Assembly (NCBI RefSeq): GCF_000016285.1
Contig: NC_011989.1
Coordinates: forward strand, 2,483,001-2,547,000
Reading direction: 5' to 3'
Source of the DNA: Allorhizobium ampelinum S4
Lineage (GTDB): Bacteria > Pseudomonadota > Alphaproteobacteria > Rhizobiales > Rhizobiaceae
Length of the DNA stretch: 64,000 nucleotides
The notes beneath the pieces were generated by a model. The model saw only the letters and a program-made list of their open reading frames with translations. It was not told where the DNA came from and ran no database searches. Positions 26,216-34,584 of the stretch are shown in pieces (the first letter of the stretch is position 1; each line of letters opens with the position of its first letter). The position numbers and the translations under genes were made by a program.

Positions 26216-26623
26216 TTAAGAGAACTTGACCCACACGCCCTGGTCATCGACATCGAAGATCGTGCCGGCAACAGGACGCGCGGAGGAATTGGAGGTTTTG
26301 GCGACCGTCTGATCGTCGGCCGCATAGCAGCTCGATCCGATGTCGGCCAAGGTGATGGCGTCCGTCGATGCCGAATTGGCAAACCGGAAGATGCCAGTCT
26401 TGACGTCGGCGCGGACACTGCCGTCAGCGCCAGCATTAACGATCTGGCGCTCGTTGCGCCCAACAACCTTCAGGGTCGCCGTCGCACCGGCCGGGACCAG
26501 CATGCCGGTCGCATCGATCGCCACCATGGCACCGGCAAAGAGGGTAGCCGATGCCTTAACCGGGAAATTGCGGTTATCGCCGCTCCGCTGGGCGGTGTTG
26601 CGGTCTGCGGTCAGAGCCGTCAT
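26216..26623 (-). CDS. Head decoration-type protein (DUF2190-like)
   Basis: 135 residues, Ala/Gly-rich and beta-type. It carries VKASATLFAGAMVAIDATGM and AGTIFDVDDQGVWVKF, as seen in small capsid-associated proteins located between protease and capsid genes. It overlaps the protease stop by 4 bp. Decoration of the capsid is inferred. Confidence 0.65.
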   Translation of the reverse strand: MTALTADRNTAQRSGDNRNFPVKASATLFAGAMVAIDATGMLVPAGATATLKVVGRNERQIVNAGADGSVRADVKTGIFRFANSASTDAITLADIGSSCYAADDQTVAKTSNSSARPVAGTIFDVDDQGVWVKFS

Positions 26624-27153
26624 GCGTCACCGCCTTTCTTGGCCTTGAGGAAGGCTTCCTTGCTGAGACCCATCTGGCTCATGACCGCCAGATCCTCCGT
26701 TGTCAGATCCGCGTCAGTGCCATTGCCGGGCGGCGTAACCCCGGCACGCTGGGTTGCCGTCAGAACCGGAGATGCATCAGCAAAAGCCTTGAAGGCTGCG
26801 GCATCTTTCTTGTGCAGGTCAAGGCCCCAGGACTTCAGTGCCGGCGCAAGCCTGCCTTCGGTGATCGCCCGGTTAACGGCCGTCTCAGCCTCCTCGCCTT
26901 CCATTTTGGTTTGAAGGGCCTTCAAACCGGTCTGGAGCGCTGTGACCTGCTCGATTGGCACGAACTTCGTGGGATCAACATCGGCGCGCGCGGAGTTAAT
27001 CGCAGTGACGATCTCGGCGGGTTTGGCGGTGGCCGACAGACCAGCCGCAGCGGCAATCGCCGCATTGCCGGTCAGCACACTGTTGATCGCGATGAGAATA
27101 GCATTCTCATCCGCGTCCTCGGAAAGCCCCAAGGCGGCGGCAATTCTCTTCAT
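26620..27153 (-). CDS. Internal in-frame scaffold product (Mu gpZ-like)
   Basis: 177 residues starting MKRIAAALGLSEDADENAI within the protease gene and sharing its stop. The ribosome site aggaa before the ATG, and the change from protease to helical scaffold at this point, support re-initiation. The C-terminal end (EEAETAVNRAITEGRLAPALKSWG ... AVMSQMGLSKEAF) is the part expected to bind capsid protein. Confidence 0.6.
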   Translation of the reverse strand: MKRIAAALGLSEDADENAILIAINSVLTGNAAIAAAAGLSATAKPAEIVTAINSARADVDPTKFVPIEQVTALQTGLKALQTKMEGEEAETAVNRAITEGRLAPALKSWGLDLHKKDAAAFKAFADASPVLTATQRAGVTPPGNGTDADLTTEDLAVMSQMGLSKEAFLKAKKGGDA

Positions 27154-27702
27154 ATCGTTTTCCTGGTTGGGTTGAGCGCAATTTTGCTGAGCACTGGCGG
27201 CCACGGCCGCAAGTTCGAGATTGGGCACATTGGTCAATCCGGCCGAAATCAGCCGCAGCACCTGGCCGGCCTTATCGTGCTGGTAGACGGGGGAAATGTA
27301 GCGATACTCGCCAGCCCGGATGGCCTGGGCTGCCTTGTCCGTCCATTCGACGAGACCATAGAGGCCGTCGGGACGGGCGTCGAGCTGCTTGATCCAGCCG
27401 GCAGCCGGAGCCTGGCCACCCACACCGGGCACGGCCGAGAACTGCGTCTGATGATCGTAATCGACCACGAGGTCGGTGCTGCCGGCGCGCTGCTCGGTGG
27501 AAGCAATCACGGCCCGCATGCCTTCAAGACCATTGGTCGAATAGGGACCACGACCGTCGCGGCCGGAAAACGATCCGATCGGGAGCAACATGATCCAGTG
27601 TCCGGAAGAGCCTTCGGCAGGCAAAGCGGCATCCGCCCCACCCAGCATCACAGCATGGGCGGCAACAAGGCCGGAAAAGAGGTTTTGGGTGCGTTTCGTC
27701 AT
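26620..27702 (-). CDS. Mu gpI-like head maturation protease with C-terminal scaffold
   Basis: 360 residues. The N-terminal half (ALPAEGSSGHWIMLLPIGSF, LVVDYDHQTQF, PAAGWIKQLDARPDGLYGLVEWT) is the gpI protease, with His and Ser candidates in YDHQ and the preceding strands. From about residue 184 the protein becomes helical and Ala/Glu-rich (scaffold). An internal ATG at 27,153, with aggaa six bases upstream, would give the scaffold alone, as Mu makes gpZ from inside gene I. Confidence 0.85.
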   Translation of the reverse strand: MTKRTQNLFSGLVAAHAVMLGGADAALPAEGSSGHWIMLLPIGSFSGRDGRGPYSTNGLEGMRAVIASTEQRAGSTDLVVDYDHQTQFSAVPGVGGQAPAAGWIKQLDARPDGLYGLVEWTDKAAQAIRAGEYRYISPVYQHDKAGQVLRLISAGLTNVPNLELAAVAASAQQNCAQPNQENDMKRIAAALGLSEDADENAILIAINSVLTGNAAIAAAAGLSATAKPAEIVTAINSARADVDPTKFVPIEQVTALQTGLKALQTKMEGEEAETAVNRAITEGRLAPALKSWGLDLHKKDAAAFKAFADASPVLTATQRAGVTPPGNGTDADLTTEDLAVMSQMGLSKEAFLKAKKGGDA

Positions 27703-28067
27703 GGGGCGAGATTGCCCCGGCCCGATAAAGTAAAACAGCCGGTAGGGTTACCGGGTGAGTTGCTTGCCGTGACGATGCGGCCAACCAACTCATATCACGA
27801 CGGGGGAGAGAGGCAAGGCTTCGAATTTGAAGCCGATTTGAAGCCCTTGGGCGCGTTTGAGGGCTTTGTCCTGCGTCACTGGCCGTTCAACCGTCTTGTG
27901 CGCGTCTGTGGCGCTTAAATTCGTCCTCCTTGAAATCCTTCTACACCGGGAGTATCTTTGGCTGTGGCCATCATGACAACCGGGAAATCGCACGTCCGGT
28001 TTGGTGCCCTGCTGAGGCAGGCTACTGTTACGGGGAGAGTGGCGTACCCCCTTGATGGCCGCATCAC
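27703..28067. other. 365-bp gap between gpF and the protease gene
   Basis: Holds the recurrent hairpin at 27,731-27,755. A 49-codon minus-strand frame (27,915-28,064) opens four bases after the gpF stop but has no protein-like character I trust. At about 27,923-27,929 there is a strong ribosome-site-like aaggagg (minus strand) not followed by any usual start codon. The gap probably contains the promoter for the capsid/tail unit. Confidence 0.45.
27731..27755 (-). terminator. Recurrent phage hairpin, copy 2
   Basis: ccggta and taccgg pair perfectly around gggt (plus-strand view) next to aaaacag. On the minus strand this reads as a stem followed by ctgtttt. It separates the terminase-portal-gpF block from the protease-capsid block. 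Confidence 0.6.
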
Positions 28068-29363
28068 CTAAATCGTCCCACTGATAAGCTCGTAAGTCTT
28101 CTCGTCTGTCAGGACGCGGGCTTCAACCAGCCCCGCAGTTCGGATCGAATTGGTGACGATCGTCTGGGCTTTTCCCCCTGGTGGCCGGGCCTTATCTGCG
28201 AAATCGACCTTCACAACGATCTTGGCCAGACGCGGGTCTTGGCCGCTGTCGAACACATAGAGAAGCGCACCGTCGCGCTTATCCCGCAGGACCGCCCTCG
28301 GCCGGCTGAGATTGGCCGGCAGTTGCCGAAGCGCCGCCATATCGACGGTCTTTCCCACTCCGGCCTTGGCATCGCGGATCATATGCAGAGCAGCTTGCTG
28401 GGTCAGGGTGATCGCGCCTGACTGCGGCGCAATCCCGCCCTGGGCAAGAGATGCCAGGACATCCTCGGACAAAGCGCCAACCACGATGATGGACCGGTCC
28501 ACGCGCCCGCCCGCTGTGGCCGCATCAAACCACCTCGCAAAGTCATCGCCGAGCGGCTTGACCAGCCAGTCCGGATCTTTGTTGACCTGGGCGGCCATGA
28601 TCGGCGGTGCATTGATCAGCTTTTCCGCCGCATCGAAGGCCCGAAAGCCAGCCTTGCCGGGATTGTGGTCCCAACCGGGATCGATGCCGCGCGGGATCAT
28701 CCGGACTTCGCCAGTGCGCTTGTTGGTGAAGGCAACGAAGTCATCTTCGGGCGGCGTGAACTTCAACTCACCCCGCATCCGCTCGACATCCCGATCCGAC
28801 AGGCTTTGCAGCGTGCAGCGGCAATTCCAGCCACAAGGCGGTGCCCATGTGTCCCAATAGGGATGATCGACGGGCAGGCAAAGATTGTGGCGCTTGCGGT
28901 GTTCCGGCCGGGTGTGGTCGTCCAGAATACAGACATAGCGCAGCCAAGGCCGGCGCGCCTTGTTGCGCTCAAAGGCCGCCCAATGACCCGCCGCATAAGA
29001 GACGCGAAGGTTCACGTCGAAGATCAATTGCAGGCGACGGGTCGAGCCGAGCTGCGCTTTGCGAAGCTCCCCTGTCACTGGATCGGTCACGTCCTGGACG
29101 CCCCACCAGCCCTTAGCCTGGAGAACCGGCGTCACCTGGCTGGCGAAATCCCGAAACGTCTTGCCCTCTTCAAGGCTGGTTTGAAGCCCGTCGAAAAGGT
29201 CTGTGAGGATATCGAAACCGGCCGACTTGGCGACCGTGAACTGTTTGGCATGCTCCTCGGCATAAACGTCCTGCCAGGAAAAGGACGGCGCGAGCTGTTC
29301 GCCGCGCGCCTTCAGAGCCTTGATGGCATCGTCCGGCTTCAGCGCTGCGATCGTCGCCGTCAT
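28068..29363 (-). CDS. Phage head morphogenesis protein (Mu gpF / SPP1 gp7 family) with C-terminal extra domain
   Basis: 431 residues. Residues 1-240 are the minor head protein domain: FSWQDVYAEEHAKQFTVAK, then the conserved Cys/His block CILDDHTRPEHRKRHN and APPCGWNCRCTLQSLS. From about 265 a separate domain follows (LVKPLGDDFARWFDAATAGG ... YVFDSGQDPRLAKIVVKVD ... GLVEARVLTDEKTYELI), which resembles the small RNase-like or toxin-like (PBECR-type) domains often fused to phage gpF; that part is an inference. It overlaps the portal gene by 4 bp. Confidence 0.85.
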   Translation of the reverse strand: MTATIAALKPDDAIKALKARGEQLAPSFSWQDVYAEEHAKQFTVAKSAGFDILTDLFDGLQTSLEEGKTFRDFASQVTPVLQAKGWWGVQDVTDPVTGELRKAQLGSTRRLQLIFDVNLRVSYAAGHWAAFERNKARRPWLRYVCILDDHTRPEHRKRHNLCLPVDHPYWDTWAPPCGWNCRCTLQSLSDRDVERMRGELKFTPPEDDFVAFTNKRTGEVRMIPRGIDPGWDHNPGKAGFRAFDAAEKLINAPPIMAAQVNKDPDWLVKPLGDDFARWFDAATAGGRVDRSIIVVGALSEDVLASLAQGGIAPQSGAITLTQQAALHMIRDAKAGVGKTVDMAALRQLPANLSRPRAVLRDKRDGALLYVFDSGQDPRLAKIVVKVDFADKARPPGGKAQTIVTNSIRTAGLVEARVLTDEKTYELISGTI

Positions 29364-30916
29364 GAGAGCGGCTCATCGGCTTCACCGGAGATCCGGGCCG
29401 AGAACGCAGCACGAGCGAGTTGCTCGACAAAGGCATTGACGCCCATGGCGCTGACTTGAGCCGCAAGGATCGCCTGTGCCTCCGCGATCGACGTCGCTTT
29501 GCTCAATGCCTCGGCCAAACCATCGACCACGGGCGGTGTCATCTCCTGCCAATCATCAGCCGAGATCTGGCCGGCTGCCGCATCGATAGCATCGCGATCG
29601 GCGCGGGCCATCTGGCTTTGGGTGGCAATCGCAGGCGGTGTGCTGTCCGCCTGATCGGCAGGCGGCTGTGCTGCCGCTGCGGCCGGCTTCAGGATTTCCT
29701 CGTCCTTGCCTGGGTCAGGCAGGCCAATCTTGTCGCGCATGGTGGACATGCCGACTTTCAAGCCGAGCGGGACGAGCTTGACGACATTAGCAACCAGATT
29801 GTTGACATCGATATCGTCGGGACGTCCGATGCAGATCTTCGGATAATTTTTTCGGGGGCCACGATTGAACGATACCAGTGGCACGACAACATCCCGATTT
29901 AGGGTCGCGGCCAACTGGCGGGCATCAGCCCGCTCGATATCTTCACGCACACCGTCATGCACCTTGCCGACCGCATAGCCGCCAGCCTGTGCATCGGTGG
30001 TAGCCGTCTGTCCCAGGACAAGCTTGGATATTTGCCGGTCCAGCCAGTCGGACCGCCGTTCATAGAGATCGAGGCTACCGGACAATTGCGCCTGGACAAA
30101 CTCAATCGCCATGCTTTCTGGCACGATGGCGGCATAATCGGCCGCGATGCTGGAGACGGCCCGCAGCAGCTTTTCTTTGTCGGGCTCGCTTGCGCCAGCG
30201 CCATATTTGCCCAGCCGCAACGGCTGGCCATAAGCCTCGCAGAAGATGGCCCAATCCGAAGTCGTGAAGGTCTTGAATAGATAGGTCCAAGCCGCTGATC
30301 GGGCCAAGCCGCCACGAATGGTCAGGCCCGATTTGACCTTGGCGCGATGCACAATCCATTTGGCTGGCCAGAGATCTTCGTCACCGGCCGGACCACGCAG
30401 TCTCAAGGTCTCTCCATCATTGCGATCGAATCGGAACCATCGTGGATCATTCCATTTGAGCGCCCTGATTGACCACTGGCCTTCGGATGTGTCCCAGATG
30501 ATTTCGGTGGCGCTGAAGCTCTTTCCGACGGCATCGAGGATATCGAACAGCTCGTCCTCAAAGGTATCGCGGGATATAAAGTCGCGCACGAGGTCGGCAT
30601 CGCGGACATCATCTGCACTATCGCTGGCTGCCTCAACCGTGATGTCCAGTCCGGCGACCTGTCGTTTGCGCACACCCAGAACACCAGCATAATGCTCGTT
30701 GCGTTCCTCCATGTCCTCCGCAAGCTCAAGGTAGCGCTCCGGATCGCCATCAATGGCCTCGCGCAGAATGCGGGCAAGTTTCTGGGGTGTCAGACCGGGT
30801 GCCTGATGATTGCCAGCCGCTTGGCGAACGCCAGTCGTCGTCGGCCCGCCTTGCTCCTGCTTCATCGCGGCCTTGACGATCGGGTTGCCATACTGGTCGA
30901 GGATCTGGGCCATCAA
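29360..30916 (-). CDS. Portal protein (DUF935, Mu gp29-like)
   Basis: 518 residues starting MAQILDQYGNPI, as many DUF935 portals do. Further marks are YLELAEDMEERNEHYAGVLGVRKRQV, FDILDAVGKSFSATEIIWDTSEGQW and LRLGKYGAGASEPDKEKLL. It forms the dodecameric DNA gate of the head. The homologue in prophage 2 (53,851-55,407) has exactly the same length. Confidence 0.9.
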   Translation of the reverse strand: MMAQILDQYGNPIVKAAMKQEQGGPTTTGVRQAAGNHQAPGLTPQKLARILREAIDGDPERYLELAEDMEERNEHYAGVLGVRKRQVAGLDITVEAASDSADDVRDADLVRDFISRDTFEDELFDILDAVGKSFSATEIIWDTSEGQWSIRALKWNDPRWFRFDRNDGETLRLRGPAGDEDLWPAKWIVHRAKVKSGLTIRGGLARSAAWTYLFKTFTTSDWAIFCEAYGQPLRLGKYGAGASEPDKEKLLRAVSSIAADYAAIVPESMAIEFVQAQLSGSLDLYERRSDWLDRQISKLVLGQTATTDAQAGGYAVGKVHDGVREDIERADARQLAATLNRDVVVPLVSFNRGPRKNYPKICIGRPDDIDVNNLVANVVKLVPLGLKVGMSTMRDKIGLPDPGKDEEILKPAAAAAQPPADQADSTPPAIATQSQMARADRDAIDAAAGQISADDWQEMTPPVVDGLAEALSKATSIAEAQAILAAQVSAMGVNAFVEQLARAAFSARISGEADEPLS

Positions 30917-32556
30917 AAGCCTCCACGTTTGTTTCTGAGCGACGACATGCGAAACGGTCGCTCATCGTCTCTGGAGGGTGTTTCTGACGAGCGGGACGCA
31001 GACGGCGGTGCTGGTTGGTAATCGAATTCACACCACTGCATACGGCTTGCGAAATGGGCCAAGGCCAGCGCGATCGCATAGTCCCCGTGGCGTTTCTTGT
31101 TTTTCTCGCCCGTACGCGCTTCCGGCACCATTGGAATGCCGCGTATCACTTTGACCAAGCGAAGATCGGAAAGATGGTCTGCGTTCTTGGAAATGGAAAT
31201 TGCCGCGTCTTCAAACGCGGTTTTAAGCGGCGGCATATGGATACGATACCAGTCCTGCGAAAACTTGATCGCGTGAACCAGACCACCTTCATTGTCCTTA
31301 TCCCTCAGGCCAAAAAGCCGCCCCATGTCTTCGGCAACTGTCCAACCCATGCCGGTGGCGTCGAAGGCCGCCCCGACCAAACGCGGGGCACGTCGAAGGA
31401 TTTTCTCTGTGATTTGTTTTTGTTCGTCGCCCGGCACCTTGCGCAGTTCGACGGTCAACGCGCTTTTGCGATTGAGCTTCTTGTCAATCGCCAACAGTTT
31501 CCCGACCGAAAGGTCAGCAACGCGCGCAAAGTCAAAACCGAAGGCATGCATCAATGCCGGATCAAGCTTGTCCAGCGCCTCGTCCAGCTCCTCCATGAAT
31601 GGAGCTAGCAATTTTGCGCGTTCAAGTTCCGACAGATGCAAATAGTTGTCAGGAAGATCAAGCGTCAGGACCGGAGCATCCGACGTCATGCGCGCTTCGA
31701 TCAGGGGCGAGGTCAACCAGGCGCCAGACCCCATGGAGGCAACACAGAACAACTCTTCGTCCGCACCATCGCCGTAAAAGTCGATGATGTCTTCGCGCCA
31801 GTCGGCTTCGTTTTCAGGGGACCATTCCTGATTGGTGACGAGGCAAATCCGCTCGTAGAGGCCATCCCGCAGCGCGTCGTCAAAGTCGATCTTGATGTGA
31901 TCGTATTTGTTACGACCGCCGAGGATGTTTTGGATCTGGAGGTTAAACTCGTTTTCCGCGCCATTGTGAGTGGAGCAAACGACAACTTGGCCGCCCCACA
32001 TCAGGAACGCCAGTGCGGCCTTCAGCAGCTCCGGCAAGCTATCGACGAACGCCGCCTCATCGATCATCACCACACCCTGCTTACCGCGCAGAGTGCGTGG
32101 CGCTGAAGAAAGGGCCAGCACTTCGAACCCTGAGGCAAAGCGAATACGGAAGGCCTGAATAGAGCGATCACCGTCTTCGGTCTTATCTTCGAAGACGAAC
32201 TCTTCCATTTCCATGGCGGCCAACGAGTAGGCACGAGCCCACATCGCGCAGGCGTCGATAAACTCGCGGGTCATCTCCTGGCTATAGGAGATATACATCA
32301 CGTCCATGCCACCGGCGCTCTTTGCCCTGGCGGCGCGCAATGCGGCATAGGAGGCAAAGCCCCATGTCAGACCGATACGACGGCTTTTCTCAACGAAGAG
32401 AACCTTGCAAGCCGAGCTTTCAAGGAGACCAACTGTCCGCGACTGATACGGCAATAGTGCCTTGCCAAGGCCTTCCTTCCCGACCAAGCCGAGGACGGCA
32501 TCTGTAGAAAACCGTCGAGCTTTCGCCCATTCTTCCTTGCTGACAGGACCGGTCAT
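30913..32556 (-). CDS. Terminase large subunit (Mu gp28-like)
   Basis: 547 residues. A Walker-A-like element VEKSRRIGLTWG, Walker B GVVMIDEAAF and the motif-III-like CSTHNG make up the ATPase; the nuclease half has acidic residues in FGFDFARVADLS, AAFDATGMGW and KKRHGDYAIALALAHF. The last 30 residues (FDYQPAPPSASRS ... RMSSLRNKRGGF) resemble the end of the otherwise very different terminase in prophage 2. The gene overlaps the portal and small-terminase genes by 4 bp. Confidence 0.9.
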   Translation of the reverse strand: MTGPVSKEEWAKARRFSTDAVLGLVGKEGLGKALLPYQSRTVGLLESSACKVLFVEKSRRIGLTWGFASYAALRAARAKSAGGMDVMYISYSQEMTREFIDACAMWARAYSLAAMEMEEFVFEDKTEDGDRSIQAFRIRFASGFEVLALSSAPRTLRGKQGVVMIDEAAFVDSLPELLKAALAFLMWGGQVVVCSTHNGAENEFNLQIQNILGGRNKYDHIKIDFDDALRDGLYERICLVTNQEWSPENEADWREDIIDFYGDGADEELFCVASMGSGAWLTSPLIEARMTSDAPVLTLDLPDNYLHLSELERAKLLAPFMEELDEALDKLDPALMHAFGFDFARVADLSVGKLLAIDKKLNRKSALTVELRKVPGDEQKQITEKILRRAPRLVGAAFDATGMGWTVAEDMGRLFGLRDKDNEGGLVHAIKFSQDWYRIHMPPLKTAFEDAAISISKNADHLSDLRLVKVIRGIPMVPEARTGEKNKKRHGDYAIALALAHFASRMQWCEFDYQPAPPSASRSSETPSRDDERPFRMSSLRNKRGGF

Positions 32557-33137
32557 TTCTCGACACCAAGAATTTTCGCGAGGATTTCATCAGCAGCTTC
32601 AGCGGAAAGGCCCTTGGATTTGGTGACGGTCGCCACGGCTTCCTTTGCCTTCTCTGCAAAATGTGCCTCGACTTTCCTGCGCCGGTCCGACGAAACCGAT
32701 TGGGCCTGGGCCGCTTTGTGAACGGCAGCAGCAAGCGCGGCGATGCCTTTCGGATCGATTGTTCCTTTTTTGGTTCGGGCACAGGCCAAAACGAGACCCT
32801 TGATGGCTTCTGTCGCGACAAGCGTTAGATCGTCGCTTTTCCCGGCATCAAAGGTTGAAGCAACGGCCGATGCCATTTCTCTCGCTTCGTTGATCTGACG
32901 CGTCAGTTCGTCCAGGTTCACCGAGTATCTGTTGAAAGAGCTGAGGCTGGGGATCTTGAATTCGAGTTCGCCACGGGATTCCCTCTGCACCTGTTCAAGC
33001 CTAGTGACAAATTCCTGGTAGATATCCACCTGAGAGGTGGTGGTATCCTGAAGCTGCTCTGCCGCCCATTGGACCACATGGCTGCATTCCCTCGGCAGCA
33101 GTTGGAGCGAACTCAGTCGGCCGCGTCCCTTCGCCAT
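32553..33137 (-). CDS. Small terminase-region protein (DUF3486, Mu gp27-like)
   Basis: 194 residues. The N-terminus GRGRLSSLQLLPRECSHVV and the IPSLSSFNRYSVNLDEL segment are typical of DUF3486. The remainder is helical with a conserved VSSDRRRKVEAHF. Mu gp27 is thought to be part of the packaging machinery. The prophage 2 version shares the framework but differs much in its C-terminal 50 residues, in step with the terminase replacement. Confidence 0.8.
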   Translation of the reverse strand: MAKGRGRLSSLQLLPRECSHVVQWAAEQLQDTTTSQVDIYQEFVTRLEQVQRESRGELEFKIPSLSSFNRYSVNLDELTRQINEAREMASAVASTFDAGKSDDLTLVATEAIKGLVLACARTKKGTIDPKGIAALAAAVHKAAQAQSVSSDRRRKVEAHFAEKAKEAVATVTKSKGLSAEAADEILAKILGVEK

Positions 33138-33139
33138 GA

Positions 33140-33457
33140 TCAGATCCCCGGCCGGCGCGGGCGCTGGACACCCTGAATGGTGATTTCCCGGTCAAGGTGA
33201 CGTTTTCCATGATCCGTCAGGGTGGCGATTTTCACGTCCTCATCAACATCGAGAACCTTCACCGCACTCAAATTGCGCAGATATTCGATCTGCTGATTGA
33301 CCCATGGCAGATCCTGATAGATGGCACTCAGACGAAGCGCCCCGTCGAAAAACGGGGACGACAGACTTTCGTTGGTCTGCTTTGCCAGCTCCTGAAGAAT
33401 GACCAGACGGGCTTTCTCCCTGGTCAGTTTTTCATAATCAACCGCGATGCTGTTCAT
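33140..33457 (-). CDS. Mu gp26-like small protein
   Basis: 105 residues, helical N-terminal half (KLTREKARLVILQELAKQTNESLSS) and a probable winged-helix end (VKIATLTDHGKRHLDREITIQGV). Size and place (before gp27) match Mu gp26-type proteins; a DNA-binding small terminase role is plausible. It overlaps the DUF2730 gene by 20 bp. Confidence 0.65.
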   Translation of the reverse strand: MNSIAVDYEKLTREKARLVILQELAKQTNESLSSPFFDGALRLSAIYQDLPWVNQQIEYLRNLSAVKVLDVDEDVKIATLTDHGKRHLDREITIQGVQRPRRPGI

Positions 33458-33827
33458 GCTTTGCTTGCTCCAAAAGGACTTCGTTCAGCCGTTCGCCCAT
33501 AGCCTGGATGGGGGCTAGTTTTTGCTCCATGGCCGAAAATCGGCCTGCTTGTGCAACTTCGATCGTGTTGAGACGCCCGGCGATTTCCGCCATGGACAGT
33601 TCAAGGCGGTGGGTCGTTCCGCGATCAGGCAGATGCTTCAGCTCGCTCTCGATCGCCTGGATGCGCCGGTCGTATTCGACCAGCTTCGATTCCGCTTTGA
33701 CCATCCGCTCTTCGAGCTTCTTTTCACCGGTCGACATCATCGTGCGGAACTGCGTGAGCAGGTTGATGCTGTTGAGCGCCAGCGAGATCAGGACGCCGAT
33801 GGCTGTCATATCGAGGATCATCGGCAA
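33438..33827 (-). CDS. Coiled-coil membrane protein (DUF2730, Mu gp25-like)
   Basis: 129 residues: one N-terminal membrane segment (about 5-25, LDMTAIGVLISLALNSINLL), then a long coiled coil with heptads (EKKLEERMVKAESKLVEYDRRIQAIESELKHL ends near residue 70). Matches DUF2730 of Mu-like phages; function unknown. Its last residues are read in another frame by the gp26-like gene. Confidence 0.75.
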   Translation of the reverse strand: MPMILDMTAIGVLISLALNSINLLTQFRTMMSTGEKKLEERMVKAESKLVEYDRRIQAIESELKHLPDRGTTHRLELSMAEIAGRLNTIEVAQAGRFSAMEQKLAPIQAMGERLNEVLLEQAKHEQHRG

Positions 33828-34036
33828 TAGACCTCACGCTCGATCGACGTCTGACAATCGATGCAACGGGCAGCGGCCGGATAGGCCAGTCGGCGCGCCT
33901 GGGGGATGGCTTGCCCGCAATCGATGCACTCGTCTGCGCCGGCCTTGTTCAGATCCGCACGGGCTGCGGCGACCTTGGCCGCGCGCTCTTGCTCAACCCG
34001 TTCCTCCGCCAACTCAAAATGAATGTTACTGAGCAT
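33818..34036 (-). CDS. DksA/TraR-type C4 zinc finger protein
   Basis: 72 residues from the ATG at 34,036. Helical N-terminus (ELAEERVEQERAAKVAAARADL), then the four-cysteine finger ECIDCGQAIPQARR ... RCIDCQ. Phage and plasmid relatives (TraR) bind the RNA polymerase secondary channel and mimic DksA with ppGpp, so it may redirect host transcription late in infection. Confidence 0.85.
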   Translation of the reverse strand: MLSNIHFELAEERVEQERAAKVAAARADLNKAGADECIDCGQAIPQARRLAYPAAARCIDCQTSIEREVYCR

Positions 34037-34301
34037 TGGAACCCCCGGACACGCCGGCAGCGCGGCGCGCTTCACAAGCCCGTAGGGCAGTGCGATCCTT
34101 GCCCCAATAGGACGTGGTTTCCGGCTCATTCAGCCGACGATCGGGCAATGGAACAGGAGGATCGCAGGGCACCTTGGATGCCTTCGGGACTTCGCGCTCG
34201 ACATAGACTGTCTTGACCACTGGCGGGGTCTCAGCGCTGATTGAGCAAGCGGACGCGATCGCGGCCAATGCCACCAGTGCCATCATCGGGCAGAGACGCA
34301 T
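34026..34301 (-). CDS. Rz1-like outer-membrane spanin lipoprotein
   Basis: 91 residues from the ATG at 34,301, which lies inside the Rz gene in another frame (overlap 71 bp). The signal peptide ends with a lipobox-like AAIASACS; the mature part is Pro-rich (PCDPPVPLPDRRLNEPE). This nested layout and the Pro content are classic for Rz1, which joins Rz to fuse the membranes in the last step of lysis. Confidence 0.8.
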   Translation of the reverse strand: MRLCPMMALVALAAIASACSISAETPPVVKTVYVEREVPKASKVPCDPPVPLPDRRLNEPETTSYWGKDRTALRACEARRAAGVSGGSNAQ

Positions 34302-34584
34302 TCTGTTTCTCCAAGGTGTCGGCACGTTGATTGGCGGCCTCGATCTGATCGCGAGCCGCGTCCTGCGCGGCCATGGTTTGTTTAAGGGTCTCGGCAATCT
34401 TTGCCTGGGCTGCTGCGTTCGATTTCTCGATCTCCGCGCGCCAATAGTTGTCTCGCTCGCTGCGGGCCGTTTTGGCAGCCTTGTCGACCATGCTCTCGAT
34501 CTTGCCGATCGCGGCTACACCGCCCCAGACGATGGCGGCAAGAACCGCAAGGGCAACCAGACCGGCGATAAGGTAACGGCTCAT
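34231..34584 (-). CDS. Rz-like inner-membrane spanin
   Basis: 117 residues: one N-terminal membrane segment (YLIAGLVALAVLAAIVWGG), then a periplasmic helix/coiled coil (ERDNYWRAEIEKSNAAAQAK, RDQIEAANQRADTLEKQN). It starts 4 bp overlapping the holin-like gene and hosts the Rz1 start. Function follows from type II membrane topology and gene order. Confidence 0.8.
   Translation of the reverse strand: MSRYLIAGLVALAVLAAIVWGGVAAIGKIESMVDKAAKTARSERDNYWRAEIEKSNAAAQAKIAETLKQTMAAQDAARDQIEAANQRADTLEKQNASLPDDGTGGIGRDRVRLLNQR

Noticed and set aside
26812..27918. 368-codon plus-strand frame opposite the protease gene
   Set aside because: Antisense shadow of the protease/scaffold gene, low-complexity composition and no start signal.
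27915..28064. 49-codon minus-strand frame directly after gpF
   Set aside because: It starts next to the gpF stop but its composition is not protein-like and prophage 2 has lost the region, so conservation cannot be tested.
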